In this document: positions 10,130-20,824 of the stretch, one piece after another
Layout of the letters: every line of letters starts with the position of its first letter
Numbering within the stretch: the stretch's first letter is position 1
Assembly: GCA_027886185.1 (NCBI GenBank)
Contig: WOAB01000056.1
Coordinates: forward strand, 5,084,001-5,148,000
Length of the DNA stretch: 64,000 bases
Source of the DNA: Rheum nobile
Taxonomy: Eukaryota > Streptophyta > Magnoliopsida > Caryophyllales > Polygonaceae
Direction: 5' to 3'
Position numbers and translations under genes: made by a program
Notes under the pieces: model-generated
What the model was told of the DNA's origin: nothing
The model's database searches: none
The model's input: the letters and a program-made list of their open reading frames with translations, nothing else

Positions 10130-10951
10130 TGTTGGAATGGAACTTTTTCGAACCTCAGTTCCCATGAAGTTCCCTTCCTCTGTTTCTCTTGTTTTGACGA
10201 TGACAAACACTTGAGATTAACTGGCCTCTCTAGTGACTTATGAACAGGTGAAAAGATAAGGGAAATCAAGTCCAAGTGAGCGCAGATCAAGATCAAGGGA
10301 ACTGGATGGGAACCGCGTCGATGGTTTCCCAGACTCATCAACAGAATCTTTGAAGAAGATCTTCTCACCAAATCCGGATGCTATCAAATGAAGATCTTGG
10401 CCGGTTTACATATAGAATATTCTTATAGGATTATGTAAATTAGGATTTGGGTGAGAGAATATTTTGTGTCTTATTTTGTTAAGATATAAAATATTCCATC
10501 ATGTATTTACGGGATTTGTTTGTTCAAGGGATTCTCTTCCGAGATCTTTCCTTGACAAATAAGTCTTATATATACATGATGTTGCTGGTGCAATTAGGTC
10601 ATGCATTTACGAGCTCTCAAAGTGCATCAGAACTAAAGAAGAAGAAAGAAGAAAAGCTGAGTCGAAGTAAGTCTTTGTGTGTTAATTTGTGATTGACTAA
10701 GGAACTGGGGTTAGCCTGAGAGATAGGTTTGAACTGCTGAGTTCGGAAGTTGCAATCAAAGTTAATATACAAGTAGACTTTTTCAATCCTTGCAAGAGGG
10801 GTGGTTTTTATCCTAGATAACTAGTTGGTTATCAAAGGTTTCCACCTTAAGTAATTTGTCTTGATAACTTGCTTATTTGTTATTCCGCTGCCCATAGGAA
10901 CCGAACACCTTTGTGTCTCAGTTCCCTTGATTCTAACGCACAGATCCTACA
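10130..10951 (+). repeat. 5' LTR of the deleted copia element
   Basis: 822 bp, beginning TGTTGGAATGG and ending GATCCTACA. The beginning, including TTTTGACGATGACAAAC, is typical of many plant copia LTRs. The start is fixed by the TSD and the end by the adjacent primer-binding site. Confidence 0.9.
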
Positions 10952-10953
10952 AT

Positions 10954-10965
10954 TGGTATCAGAGC
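10954..10965 (+). other. Primer-binding site (tRNA-Met)
   Basis: TGGTATCAGAGC, two bases after the LTR end, complementary to the 3' end of initiator tRNA-Met. Confidence 0.92.
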
Positions 10966-11007
10966 TAGCACTCTAGATTGTGTGTTTACATAAGCAGGTT
11001 TCCAAAG

Positions 11008-13089
11008 ATGACTCGTAACAACGAACCTGAACTCGGAGTGTCCATCAACAAGCCATACATTCTCAAGAATTGACAAATCAACTGGTGGACTCAACAACTC
11101 ATTGGCTTCATGCAAACCAATGACATGCAGTGCTGGCTAGTCTTGGAAAATGGTAATTATCCTAAGCCAAAAGATCCAAAGGATGCTACCAAGGACTTGC
11201 CTCCCGCTGAATGGACTCAAGAGCAATTTGTTCAACAAGAGAAAAATGCAAAGGCTCGCCAATACATTCTCAATGCTCTGTCCAAGACCGATCAAGATAA
11301 GGTCATTGGCATTGACAATGCTAAAGATATGCTGAAAGCTCTCAGGGAATTCAACTTGGGAAGTACAGATCTTCAAAACAGTAGGAAGTTTGACTTACAA
11401 GGAGAATATCACAGATTTAAGATGCTTGAAACCGAAAATGTATCCTCTTATCATTCTCGTTTCAAGATTCTATGCAATGAACTCACAGCCTGTGATGCTC
11501 CTCCAGAAGAGTGGTCCAAATCCATGGTGATTATCAACAGACTTAACTCAAAGTTCGAAATGACTCAGAGCATCATGCTGCAAACTCCTTCAATCAGAGT
11601 CCTCCCTGTCCAGGAAATCATTGGTCAACTCCAACGACAGGAAGACAAGGCTAAGGGAACTGAACAAGTTAAAACCGATCAAAGCATCGCCCTTATGCTG
11701 ACCAAAGTCATGGAAAGACTAAAGACCGATGAACATTCTGATGAAGAAAATGATGATGAGATCACGGCTCTTCTAACTCGTACTGTTAGGAATTTTCAGA
11801 AAGGCAAGTTCCCTAGGAAGGAGTTCAAGAGGGAACACAAGGAATTCAGGTGCTACCAATGCAATCAGATTGGTCATCTTGCTAAGAACTGCTCAAACAA
11901 GAAGGATGATGTAGAACCACAACAGAAAAAGGCGTTGGTTGCTACATCCATATGGGGCAACTTTGATGAAGAATCTGATGGGGAACCAGACGATCTATCT
12001 TCTGGACAGTGTTTAATTGCTGAAGCTCCCTCTGCTAGGGAACTCCTCTTCAGTTCCCCTGACCTTTGCCTAATGGCGTCTGACAACTCTAGCACTGACT
12101 CTGTCCCCTCCAAACCTGAGGTACAAGAACTCACTGAAACTCTTACTAAGTTTGATAAAAAGCACTTGATTAAATTAATTATCAAACTCAGTGAAGAAAA
12201 CAACACCTTGCAAGAAAAGATTACTGAAAATGAAGAAGAAATTTCTTGCTTAACTGAAGAAAACGCTGTTTGGTGTAAGAAAGTTGAGGATGCCTCTAAA
12301 TCCAGTATATCTTCGCATGCTGTTTGCCCTACTTGTGACTTGCATGATAAATTGAATCTTGGTGAAAATTCCCATGCTAGTTCCTCTTCTGATAATGGTC
12401 TCTTACAGTCTATCATACGAAAACTTGATTCTCTGACTGAATGCATTCATGAAAAGACTATTAATCAAACTGTGTTTGTGAAAGCTAGAGCTGGTATAGG
12501 ATACTCTCCTCGTGATCCTTATGATACTCTATGTGATGCTCATTGTGATTCTGAGTTGGTAGCAAATGAAGTCCAGGCTAGAAATGAAAAACTTGATCTA
12601 GCTCTACAAACTGCTAAATGCAAGAATGAATACCTGGAAGAGAGAATTAAAGTTCTTGAAAATGTGTCAAATAAAAATCTTCCTTGTGCTCCTAATGATT
12701 CTAAAATACATGAGATGTATAAGGAAATTGGTCGCTCAGCTCCTAACCATCCCAGGAAGAAGATTGATCTAAGGGAAAGAAAGAAAGCCAACTCAGTTCC
12801 CTTCAGAAAGAAGGGTAAGTATCTCTGGATTCCCAACAACCGTGTTTGCTGGTACTGTGGGAACCATGGTCACAACATTGATGAATGCAACAAGAAATAC
12901 AGGGACGAGGAACAAGCTTCTGAGAAAAGGAATTTCAAGAGAAAGGACAATAGGAAGAGAACTGAAATTTCTGATTTGAATGACCCCTATTATTATTCTT
13001 CACAGGGAACTCATCCTACTAATCTGCCTAGGACCTCCTCTCCTAACAAACCCGGGAACGGTAAACCGACCTGGGTTCGTAAGAAATGA
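11008..13089 (+). pseudogene. Copia gag, with an early nonsense codon
   Basis: The ATG at 11008 opens a gag protein (MTRNNEPELG...) that meets TGA at 11071-11073, in a place where a Trp codon fits the family. The frame then continues open to a second TGA at 13087-13089. The body carries a UBN2-type gag region, a zinc knuckle CYQCNQIGHLAKNC, a long acidic and coiled-coil-prone middle (about 12100-12700), and a second knuckle-like CWYCGNHGHNIDEC. Two zinc knuckles and an extended gag suggest one of the large-gag copia lineages. Both stops lie in the same frame as the protease that follows, so the ancestor was probably one gag-pol frame. Confidence 0.85.
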
Positions 13090-13095
13090 TGTTTA

Positions 13096-13469
13096 ATGTC
13101 GCAGGTTGAAGTGAGCAAAGAAGAAAAATGGTACATAGACAGTGGAGCGTCTTGTCACATGACTGGGAACAAGAAGAAATTACACTCACTTCAGCAATAC
13201 AACGGAGGAAAGATTTCCTTCGGCGACAAAAGGAAAGGAGCCATCTGCGGCGTTGGATGTGTGGATCTCACTGAAAAGATCCAGGTAAGTGATGTTCACC
13301 TTGTTGATAATTTAGGCTTTGATCTAATGAGTGTGTCTCAGCTGTGTGATCAAGGGGAGAACCATGTCCTATTCACTCCCAAGGAATGCTTTGTGCTGAA
13401 TCCTAAGACTCACAAAACCCTTTTGAAAGGGAAACGGTACAACAATGTCTATGTTGTTGACACAAGCTT
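13096..13469 (+). pseudogene. Copia protease and pre-integrase fragment
   Basis: In the same frame as gag, just after the TGA at 13087. It shows the aspartic protease active-site motif WYIDSGASCHMTG and then HLVDNLGFDLMSVSQLCDQG, normal for copia. It stops at YVVDTSFI, where the internal deletion joins it to LTR sequence at 13470. The frame runs 15 codons into the LTR by chance. Confidence 0.85.
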
Positions 13470-13796
13470 CATCAGAACTAAAGAAGAAGAAAGAAGAAAA
13501 GCTGAGTCGAAGTAAGTCTTTGTGTGTTAATTTGTGATTGACTAAGGAATTGGGGTTAGCCTGAGAGATAGGTTTGAACTGCTGAGTTCGGAAGTTGCAA
13601 TCAAAGTTAATATACAAGTAGACTTTTTCAATCCTCGCAAGAGGGGTGGTTTTTATCCTAGATAACTAGTTGGTTATCAAAGGTTTCCACCTTAAGTAAT
13701 TTGTCTTGATAACTTGCTTATTTGTTATTCCGCTGCCCATAGAAACCGAACACCTTTGTGTCTCAGTTCCCTTGATTCTAACGCACAGATCCTACA
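13470..13796 (+). repeat. Truncated 3' LTR
   Basis: 327 bp matching 10625-10951 with three substitutions. The 5' part of this LTR was removed together with most of pol. The outer end is intact and abuts the TSD. Confidence 0.92.
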
Positions 13797-13801
13797 AAGT
13801 T

Positions 13802-14160
13802 GATGTCGCTACATAATTTGCTGCCTCTTTTCCTTCTTTGAAGACTGGATTTTAACTTCTTCAAAGTATGCCAATGAACTTTGAAGTTCCTAGCTCGTAT
13901 TTTGAATGATCATCTCTATTTCCCATGAAATTTCAATTCCTTGAAGGCCATTGATAACTGCTAGATTGTTCCCCTCGATAATGATTCGTTTAACTTCGAT
14001 TCAGCAAGCATGAGCGACTACAATCCACAACACCGTGGCTTTCGCATAAATAACCGAAGAGTGCTCTACATATTGTTTATATATAAAAATAATCTTTTCA
14101 TGGGCGACCGCAATCCACAACGCCATGGCTTTCTCGTTTTTGTGCATTGTTTAGTCTTCG
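13802..14160 (-). pseudogene. RNase H-like (RVT_3 type) relic, interrupted by the copia element
   Basis: On the minus strand the text reads VLWIVVAHAC, then IEVKRIIIEGNNLAVINGL and SWEIEMIIQN, then after a frameshift EGKEAANYVATSTCIH and a stop. This is the order of motifs in the C-terminal RNase H domain attached to plant LINE-type reverse transcriptases. The last residues lie on the far side of the copia element (10115-10129). At 14100-14150 there is a second copy of the ALWIAVAH segment, so part of the relic is duplicated. It contains stops and frameshifts and is not functional. Confidence 0.65.
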
Positions 14161-15243
14161 TGTTTTAAAGGTAGTTCATATTTGTATTTTTTTCCATTTC
14201 AAAGTGATTTCCATCTTGATTTATGTCCTCCCAAATAGCATTGTATTAGTGTTGTATATAGCTAGTCCACATGGTTTGTGGTTGTGTACTGCCTTGTAGT
14301 AGTAAGCCACCACTTGCTTCCAGTTTTTACCTTATCTTTGAAGTTAAATATTATCTTATCACCTCCATTAGTTGATTATTTTTTTATTTGGATTTGTTGT
14401 CTTCTTTCATGTTTAGTGTACAGATGTGTTACAAATAGCTCTTACACGTGTTATACTTCCATGTAATAGCCTTTATTAATAAGACACCACTTGCTTGCAT
14501 TTTCTAGTTATCCGTGCAGTGAATTTTTATGGTCATCGCCACCACTTTAGTCTCTATTTTACAATATGTACCTGATTTATATGAAACTCTACACATGTAT
14601 TCATTCACTTTCATAGTTTCTCCATCAATGAGGCTCTTTGTTCCCTTTTTATTTTGTTCTAATTTGCTCTAATGTTGTACAAATTCATAATTTTGAATTT
14701 TAGCTATTCTTCTCATTTTCTTCTGTTTCAGTCTTAATAGAAAACTCCATATTTCAGATATCATTACCTTTCTTTTCATTACAGATTAACTAGTGAATTT
14801 AAATTTTCCAATTTAGTTAAATTGCACAATTACTGTAGTCTTTAGTGATCTGGGTTTTGTTGATATTCATACCTTCCGTTGTTGTGTTCCTAATAATGAA
14901 TGATGTCAATTTCTTCCTATTGTTGGAGATTCATTTGCCTTCCTCTCTTTCTATAACAACTTTATATAACAAAAAGTCATTCTCGACTTTCTTTATTAAC
15001 TTGGATTTTACACCATTCATTGCTCCAATAAAATACATCGATTTATCTCTAATATGATATAAGTAGTACATGGAATTAGTAAATGAAGGTAATCGTGTTT
15101 CATATATTATGCCTTGTTTCCTAGATCCTACCTTTGCTTATCCAAATGAGAGAGTATATCATTTTTTCAATGTACTACGCTCCACCTTTATTAGTTGTTA
15201 GGCTCGTTAGGTTTTAGTTAACCATTTTTTTGTACCTCAATTG
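14161..15243. other. AT-rich intergenic DNA
   Basis: No supported gene. Two diverged copies of a short segment (ACCACTTGCTT at about 14307 and 14484) suggest an old local duplication. Nothing else is recognisable. Confidence 0.5.
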
Positions 15244-15248
15244 GATAT

Positions 15249-15949
15249 TGATGCGATCCTGGCTCGACTCAAGTCGGGCAACGACGAGCCCAAGACAACC
15301 AAGACCATGGCGTCCCCCGTGGTTCAAGACTTAGTCGTATTTAGCCTACTTTTGTATTATTATTTCCAAATTTAGTATGTTTTCCGTTTTAACATTTTCA
15401 TTTCAGTCATTTCTATTTTGGGCGTCTGCTTCTCTATTGTATAATGGGCTAGCCCATTAGTTTATTTCGCGGCCCAAGCCCATTAGGGTTTGGCCGAGCC
15501 CCTTGGCTTTAAATAGCCTTCGATGTACTCATTGTTCTTACGTCAATTTCAAACCTAAGTTCAAGTCGAGTTAAACTCCTTAACCCCGGGCCCCGACATC
15601 ATCAATTAACGCGTTTCCAAGTTGAATTATCCTGGCGCGTTAATTATCTATCTTTGCGTTTCTAGTCGAACTATCCTAGCGCATATATTCGGTTACCTAA
15701 TTATCCAGTTACTATCCGCAACCTTGCAACAAGAACTACCCTAGTTCTTGTCGCCCCTCCAAACCCTAGTGCCGCCCCATCAACCACCACAAAACCACCA
15801 CTCCACCACCCTACTCCACCAGAATTCCGCCGCCCCTTTCCCTGCTTCCGCTGGCTCCAGTCATTGCAGAAGAGATTGTTCACCCTACTACGCGTTCATC
15901 GGATCCTCGACAATAACTTGTAGTCTTTCCGTCGGGCAAAATTACATCA
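15249..15949 (+). repeat. Solo LTR of a Ty3/gypsy chromovirus-like element
   Basis: 701 bp starting TGATGCGATCC and ending AAATTACATCA (TGATG...CATCA inverted ends). It is flanked by the 5-bp TSD GATAT at 15244-15248 and 15950-15954. Inside there is a TATA-type TTTAAATAGCC near 15510. The first part remains open for a short peptide, as in element C, where the polyprotein tail reads into the LTR. No internal region or second LTR is present, so it is the product of LTR-LTR recombination. The plus orientation rests on the TATA box and leader position. Confidence 0.8.
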
Positions 15950-15954
15950 GATAT

Positions 15955-16690
15955 GTACACCTCCTTCTCATGGCCTAATAAAAACCCCATCAAATATGTA
16001 CCATGTTCAAATGTGTCCAAAGCATAATACATGTATAACTACAAACATATAATAATGATAATAACAATAACAATATATAGTATAAACAACCTCATTTACA
16101 ACACCATCTCATATCACATGCGTGTTGCTTCTTTTACACCCACGTACCTCCCCCATCACACCTACCCCTTCTACACATGTAACTCCACCCTCCTCCCTCA
16201 TCCATATCTCCAAAATACAGTAATCTAAAACTTTGCACATATTACAAACAACCACATTTAGTTTAAATAGCTTAACTTGTCTAGCATACTCATCTCCCTT
16301 CATCTATATTTATGCATATAGCTTCATCAATTATCAAAACACTCTCCTTTGTTGAATGATAATTTCCTATAGGGTATGTCTTGTTCAAAAGTTTTATGTA
16401 TTTATAGATGTACGATATCTTCATTTTTTATATATGAAATAAATTTGCACGACGGAGCGAAATATGACTGACTTTTTGGAAACATAAAATATTTTGGAGG
16501 TAATTGGAGCTGATTGTAGATGTTTAGGATCTTTTTACGAAGCAATAATCATTTAGTGTGTACACTTTGATCATTTTAAAGTTCATGCAAGACACTACAT
16601 TTTATATCTGCTTAGGCTAACATGCCAACTTTCAATCCCTGCGTGTGGACTAGTTGGAGAAAATTGTGAAGTCTTTCCAAGTTACATGAT
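15955..16690. other. AT-rich intergenic DNA
   Basis: No supported gene or bounded repeat was seen. Confidence 0.5.
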
Positions 16691-16708
16691 AAACATCAAT
16701 CTTATGTT

Positions 16709-16866
16709 ACCAACATTCAGTTAATTAGTTTAGTAGTTTGACATTAGACTCTCTTAAGCGTTGGTCTAGTGGTTTGGCGCTAGGCTCCCTTAAGTATTTT
16801 ATCCAGATATCCTGGTCTAGACGTAGAGCGGTTCCGACCGGTCGAATCAGACGATAAAGACTAAAA
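16709..16866 (+). mobile_element. tRNA-related SINE with 18-bp target-site duplication
   Basis: A 158-bp body ending in an A-rich tail (GACTAAAA) is flanked by perfect copies of AAACATCAATCTTATGTT at 16691-16708 and 16867-16884. The body contains an A-box match TGGTCTAGTGG at 16762-16772. B-box-like GGTCGAATC is at 16840-16848 and GGTTCCGACC at 16830-16839. The first 50 bp are a degraded copy of the same A-box region (AGTAGTTTGACATTAGACT versus AGTGGTTTGGCGCTAGGCT), so the head looks dimeric. Long perfect TSDs and an A tail are hallmarks of LINE-mediated retroposition. Confidence 0.85.
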
Positions 16867-16884
16867 AAACATCAATCTTATGTT

Positions 16885-17490
16885 CATGAGATTATGAATT
16901 CGATTTATGCGCCCTCGCCCTGAAAAAATAATAGGAACTAGTGTAGACCCCGTACCAAGTACGGGTTTATCAAAATATAAATAATATTATGTTGTATAAG
17001 TGCTAATTGACTTTATTAAACATATAATTTTCAAATAGAATATCTGACAACATATTAAATAGTGAATAATAGCATACAATATTCAGTAATCATATTCAAT
17101 ATATATTTTACAAATTATAAATTGAGTAAATTAAGAATTAGATGTTTGCATAAGCTCAAGAGCATATGCATGATAGAATTTGGTACATGGAGTATAAAGT
17201 CTCATTTTGATGTTTGGGCTTGTAAAAATAATCCATTAACCCTAATAAAATGAGATATTGAAATATAATGAAAAAATGAGACATTAAATGAATTTAATAT
17301 TCCAATTCGCTCAACATAGTGTCTCACATTTTTTGAACACTTGAAATAAATTTGCATAGATATAATGAGATTCACAGTAGCAAATTTTCATAACCATAAT
17401 CTAAGGTTTTGATCTAGCTAAGTGTCTTATCCAAGCATAGTGTCTCACATTTTTAAACCTGAAGCCACCACAATGGAAAATTGGACTGCA
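16885..17490. other. AT-rich intergenic DNA with a short GC palindrome
   Basis: Contains CCCGTACCAAGTACGGG at about 16949-16965, a perfect 7-bp-arm hairpin of the kind found near the ends of some plant repeats, with no second end visible. No gene was seen. Confidence 0.4.
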
Positions 17491-17499
17491 GGGAGTTCA

Positions 17500-17795
17500 A
17501 ACTTAAAATGTCAAACAATTGCAAGCAATAAATTATTTTGTCAGAGAAACTTTGGAGCCCAACAACCATCAAATTAATCTAACTTTGAATATAAACCGGC
17601 CATTACCCTTGACCATCGCTTCTCAATAATTCTAAAAGAGCCTCCAACTTCATGCCATTTGTCACTGGTTGCATCAACTTGGCCCCCATTCACCCACTGA
17701 TTGTGCACTTACACTGAGAGCAACATTGAAATTCTGGTGGCCAGCTAGGAGCACAAGAACCTATTTTGACCCAAGCAGAAACTTGGTATGTTTAT
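17500..17795 (-). pseudogene. CBM22 carbohydrate-binding module fragment of a GH10 xylanase
   Basis: On the minus strand, in pieces separated by frameshifts, one reads YQVSAWVKIGS, HQNFNVALSV and then QWVNGGQVDATSDKWHEVGG followed by SFRIIEK. These are consecutive conserved blocks of the CBM22 module repeated in front of the catalytic GH10 domain in plant endo-1,4-beta-xylanases, which act on cell-wall xylan. The catalytic domain is not in the window. At least one frameshift, plus loss of the expected downstream block, makes it a pseudogene fragment. It lies in opposite orientation to the caleosin gene about 0.8 kb away. Confidence 0.75.
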
Positions 17796-17799
17796 AAAA

Positions 17800-18390
17800 A
17801 TATTAGTTGATCGGTTATAATCTGAGCAGGCCCCATCAAATTCTAGCTAGGTTCGATTTGTCACAAGGATGTAGCGACCGCTTAGAGGTTCGTGGGCACC
17901 AACACTCCCTTAGACCATTACAAAGGCATGGAGGGGAAGAAATTTCTGAATTAAGAAAGAAACCAATAAGATGGTGCTTTGGAGATGAATTTTTTCCCTT
18001 CTCAGACGGTTTTGAAGATAGTGGGTGGTTTTTTTAGTAGATCGTGTTACAATTATTTGCAAAATGGCAGGACAGATGTTAAATATAGATTCAGCCAATT
18101 GGCACAAATTTTTCTAAAGACATACCTTCAGCATCTATAATAGATGTACTTATTAATTGCCCGCCCTGTATAAACAGCACGCAAGAGATAAAAGATAGGC
18201 CCGATTACACGTTCAGTCTGGACTGGCCCAAACCATTTTCTAGCCCAGGACCGAGCCCGTATTTGAAGAGGCGAACGAATTTGTACAAACAGTCCGTATA
18301 ATACGCAGAACGGTGCGCACGCAGGCCGGCGCCACGAAACCATAGGTACGAGTGGAGATGGAAGGAGCCAAGGAGGGAGAGAGACGGAAC
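17800..18390. other. Upstream region of the caleosin gene
   Basis: No coding frame that I can support. Several GGCCCA/TGGGCC-type motifs, common in plant promoters, occur around 18190-18230. GC content rises towards 18300. Confidence 0.4.
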
Positions 18391-18400
18391 AAGTGCACGG

Positions 18401-18429
18401 CATGCAAAGCAGGCCGATGTCCACGTGTC
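18401..18429 (+). promoter_or_regulatory. RY motif and ABRE/G-box upstream of the caleosin gene
   Basis: CATGCA (RY element) at 18401-18406 and CCACGTGTC (G-box/ABRE core CACGTG at 18422-18427) lie 12-20 bp apart, about 135-165 bp before the ATG. RY plus ABRE is the known pairing through which ABI3/FUS3-type and bZIP factors drive seed and ABA expression, including in oil-body genes. A pyrimidine-rich leader follows, and no TATA box is obvious. Confidence 0.55.
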
Positions 18430-18563
18430 ATCGTCAGAATCCCCAACAAGCCACCGAAGCAACCTCTCCACCGACTCTTTTTCTCCGACTCCCTTTCATC
18501 CCTAGTACTCCTCCATCTTCATTTCAATCCTCATTCCAAATCTTTTCACACACGGAATTAGAG

Positions 18564-20824
18564 ATGGAGGCAGCGGCGGCGAAGACGGCGATGGATTCGG
18601 CTATGAACGCGTTGGCCACGGAGGCTCCTTGTGCTACGGTCACTTCCGAGCGCCCGCTTCGCTCTGACCTTGAATTTTCCCTTCCCAAACCCTGTGAGTT
18701 CGCGATTGATCTTTTCCTCTCTTCTTCCGATTCTCAGTTTGACTTCACTCCTTCTCCGAAATTCAATACAAGACTTGATTAAATCTTGGAATGCGATTAA
18801 TTTCATTGATCGTCGCCGATTTTGTGTTCGTGCTTCAATATTGGCTCTTGGTTCAGGTTTAGGATCTGATACACCTTAAATTCAGGCGTACAAAATCTGA
18901 TCAGTGTAATGTGTAGAGCTAGAACCTAGAATTCGCCTTTGGTAGTTTTTAAATCCCTAGTCAAATTGGCATTGTTCTGATGTTTGTTTATACAGTGCTG
19001 TTTGTTTGCTGAGATACTGATAGAAGATAACTGTTTGGAAGTCCATAATTCATCTCTGTCACCACCAGATTTCTCTTAATTTCAGTATATGCAAGTATGC
19101 AACTGCAATTATGTCGCCACTTGCATTAGCTCTTACTTGCTACAATTGAATGCTTGTAATAGATCTGGCAAGAGCGATGATCGCGCCTGATACGGATCAC
19201 CCGCATGGTACACCAGGCCATCAGGCGCGTGGAATGTCAGTCCTCCAGCAACATGTAGCCTTCTTCGACCAAAACGACGACGGAATCATTTACCCTTGGG
19301 AGACTTACACTGGTATATCTCACTTCTGTTACCTTAGTTGCAGCTCAATTTTGGGATCTATGTTAAGTTATCCTGCAATTGTATTTGCTGCCCTGGAATA
19401 TACTTGATTACAATCTGAATTTGTCCCTAACTGGTTTTCATTTGTGCTTTTGGAGGGTTGCGACTCCTTGGCTTTAATATCATCTTTTCCGTGATAACGG
19501 CTGTTGTGATCCATCTGGCTTTGAGCTTCCCCACCCTCCCTGTAAGTTGAGCTGCCGTCTTTGTGGAACTCTTCTTTCTGTTTCAAATTAAAATCAGTGT
19601 TGTGGTAGAAATTAGGATCGAATCTTCTAACTTGCTTTAATCTAAAGATAGATTGGTTCATTTTTATATATGCATATCAAAGAGAGAAAATCAGTTTCAT
19701 CATCAATCTCCAGAAAATGTCATTGTCATTGTTCAGTACCTGGATTCTGTTCTGTTTTCAATATTTTGGAGATTTTGGTCTTAGAATTGGTGCATGAAGC
19801 TTTTTAGTTTCATGATTCTTCTCTAAGCATTGGCTTTATCCATGGTTGGTTGTGGCTCTACTAGTTATGACAAGATTACGAGCAATAATACGCTTTTAAG
19901 GGCGAATAGGAATGATAGATGATGGGTTTTTAAATTTAATTTGGATATGCTTCCTTGCTCAAGCTTCGTGCTCAACCACACAAAATTTCTTTTTTTGGAC
20001 ATATATTGCTCTTGTCATGGTATTTGTTTGTGTAAATACAATATTCCTCTAATTCTCATCTGCCTTCTAAAATAGGTTAGTTGCATAGCGTCATAATTAT
20101 CTACAGCATGATTTTATCTATAGGAAGTTCTTCGTTAGATTTTCAAGCTAGATTATTTGTCCTTGTTCTATTGTAAAAACTTGGTATAATGAGTTGATTA
20201 GCTAATTCCTTTCTCACTGTGTCAATGCAAAAAAAAGGGCTGGTTTCCATCTCCCTTTTTCGCTATATACATACACAACATACACAAGGCCAAGCATGGG
20301 AGTGACTCTGGAACATATGACACCGAAGGGAGGTAATATTGATGTTGAGTAGAATTTTTTTTTATATGAATCCATCTATTTATGTTTTCTGCACTTGGGA
20401 TACTTTAGAGTTTAGACCCATCTTTGATAAAATGAAAATGGAAGTGCAGGTACGTTCCTGCGCACCTTGAGAGCATGTTCAGCAAATATGCTCGAACCGT
20501 ACCCGACAAATTGACAATCCGAGAGCTTTGGGACATGACGCAGGGGCAACGCGTCTCATTCGACTTCTTTGGCTGGTATGTGTTGAGGACAAGTCTCTAG
20601 TGAGAAATGCGTTTTCCCTGATCTGAAACTCGGACACGTACGTCATCATGTTTGCACTCCGCTTTTGCAGGATTGCAACCAAGCTAGAGTGGGGAGTTCT
20701 GTATATCCTTGCAAGAGACGACCAAGGATATTTGTCCAAGGAAGCAGTGAGGCGCTGCTACGATGGAAGTTTATTCGAGTACTGCGCCAAGATGAACACG
20801 GGCTACGATAGGAAGTCGATTTAA
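18564..20824 (+). CDS. PXG: Caleosin / peroxygenase (six exons, 246 aa)
   Basis: Caleosins are calcium- and heme-binding peroxygenases of oil bodies and ER that oxygenate unsaturated lipids (oxylipin pathway, seed lipid bodies, stress). Exons: 18564-18693, 19163-19312, 19456-19541, 20238-20332, 20450-20575, 20671-20824; 741 nt including TAA, all GT-AG introns. Features: LPKPYLARAMIAPDTDHP at 40-57; MSVLQQHVAFFD with heme-ligand His74; EF-hand loop DQNDDGIIYPWE at 79-90; hydrophobic hairpin about 98-131; NIHKAKHGSDSGTYDTEGR with His142, the second heme ligand by comparison with Arabidopsis PXG1 (His70/His138); SMFSKYARTVPDKLT; and the tail RRCYDGSLFEYCAK. In the proline-knot region the usual PSPFFP is PSPFFA (Ala131). 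The length is normal. The start at 18564 matches the family; an in-frame ATG at 18393 would add 57 unrelated residues. The intron 3 acceptor (AAAAAAAAG) lacks a pyrimidine tract. Intact and probably functional. Confidence 0.93.

Larger units (their letters stand above)
10130..13796 (+). mobile_element. Internally deleted Ty1/copia element
   Basis: A plus-strand copia element flanked by the TSD AAGTT (10125-10129 and 13797-13801). It has a full 5' LTR, a tRNA-Met primer-binding site, gag and the start of protease. The sequence then jumps from the protease region straight into the 3' LTR at 13470. Integrase, reverse transcriptase, RNase H and the first 495 bp of the 3' LTR are missing. The shared 327 bp of LTR differ at 3 positions. 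It cannot encode its own transposition. Confidence 0.93.

Noticed and set aside
18393..18563. Upstream in-frame ATG extending caleosin by 57 residues
   Set aside because: Caleosins of this type start close to the 18564 position. The extension overlaps the likely promoter/leader and has no similarity to the family.
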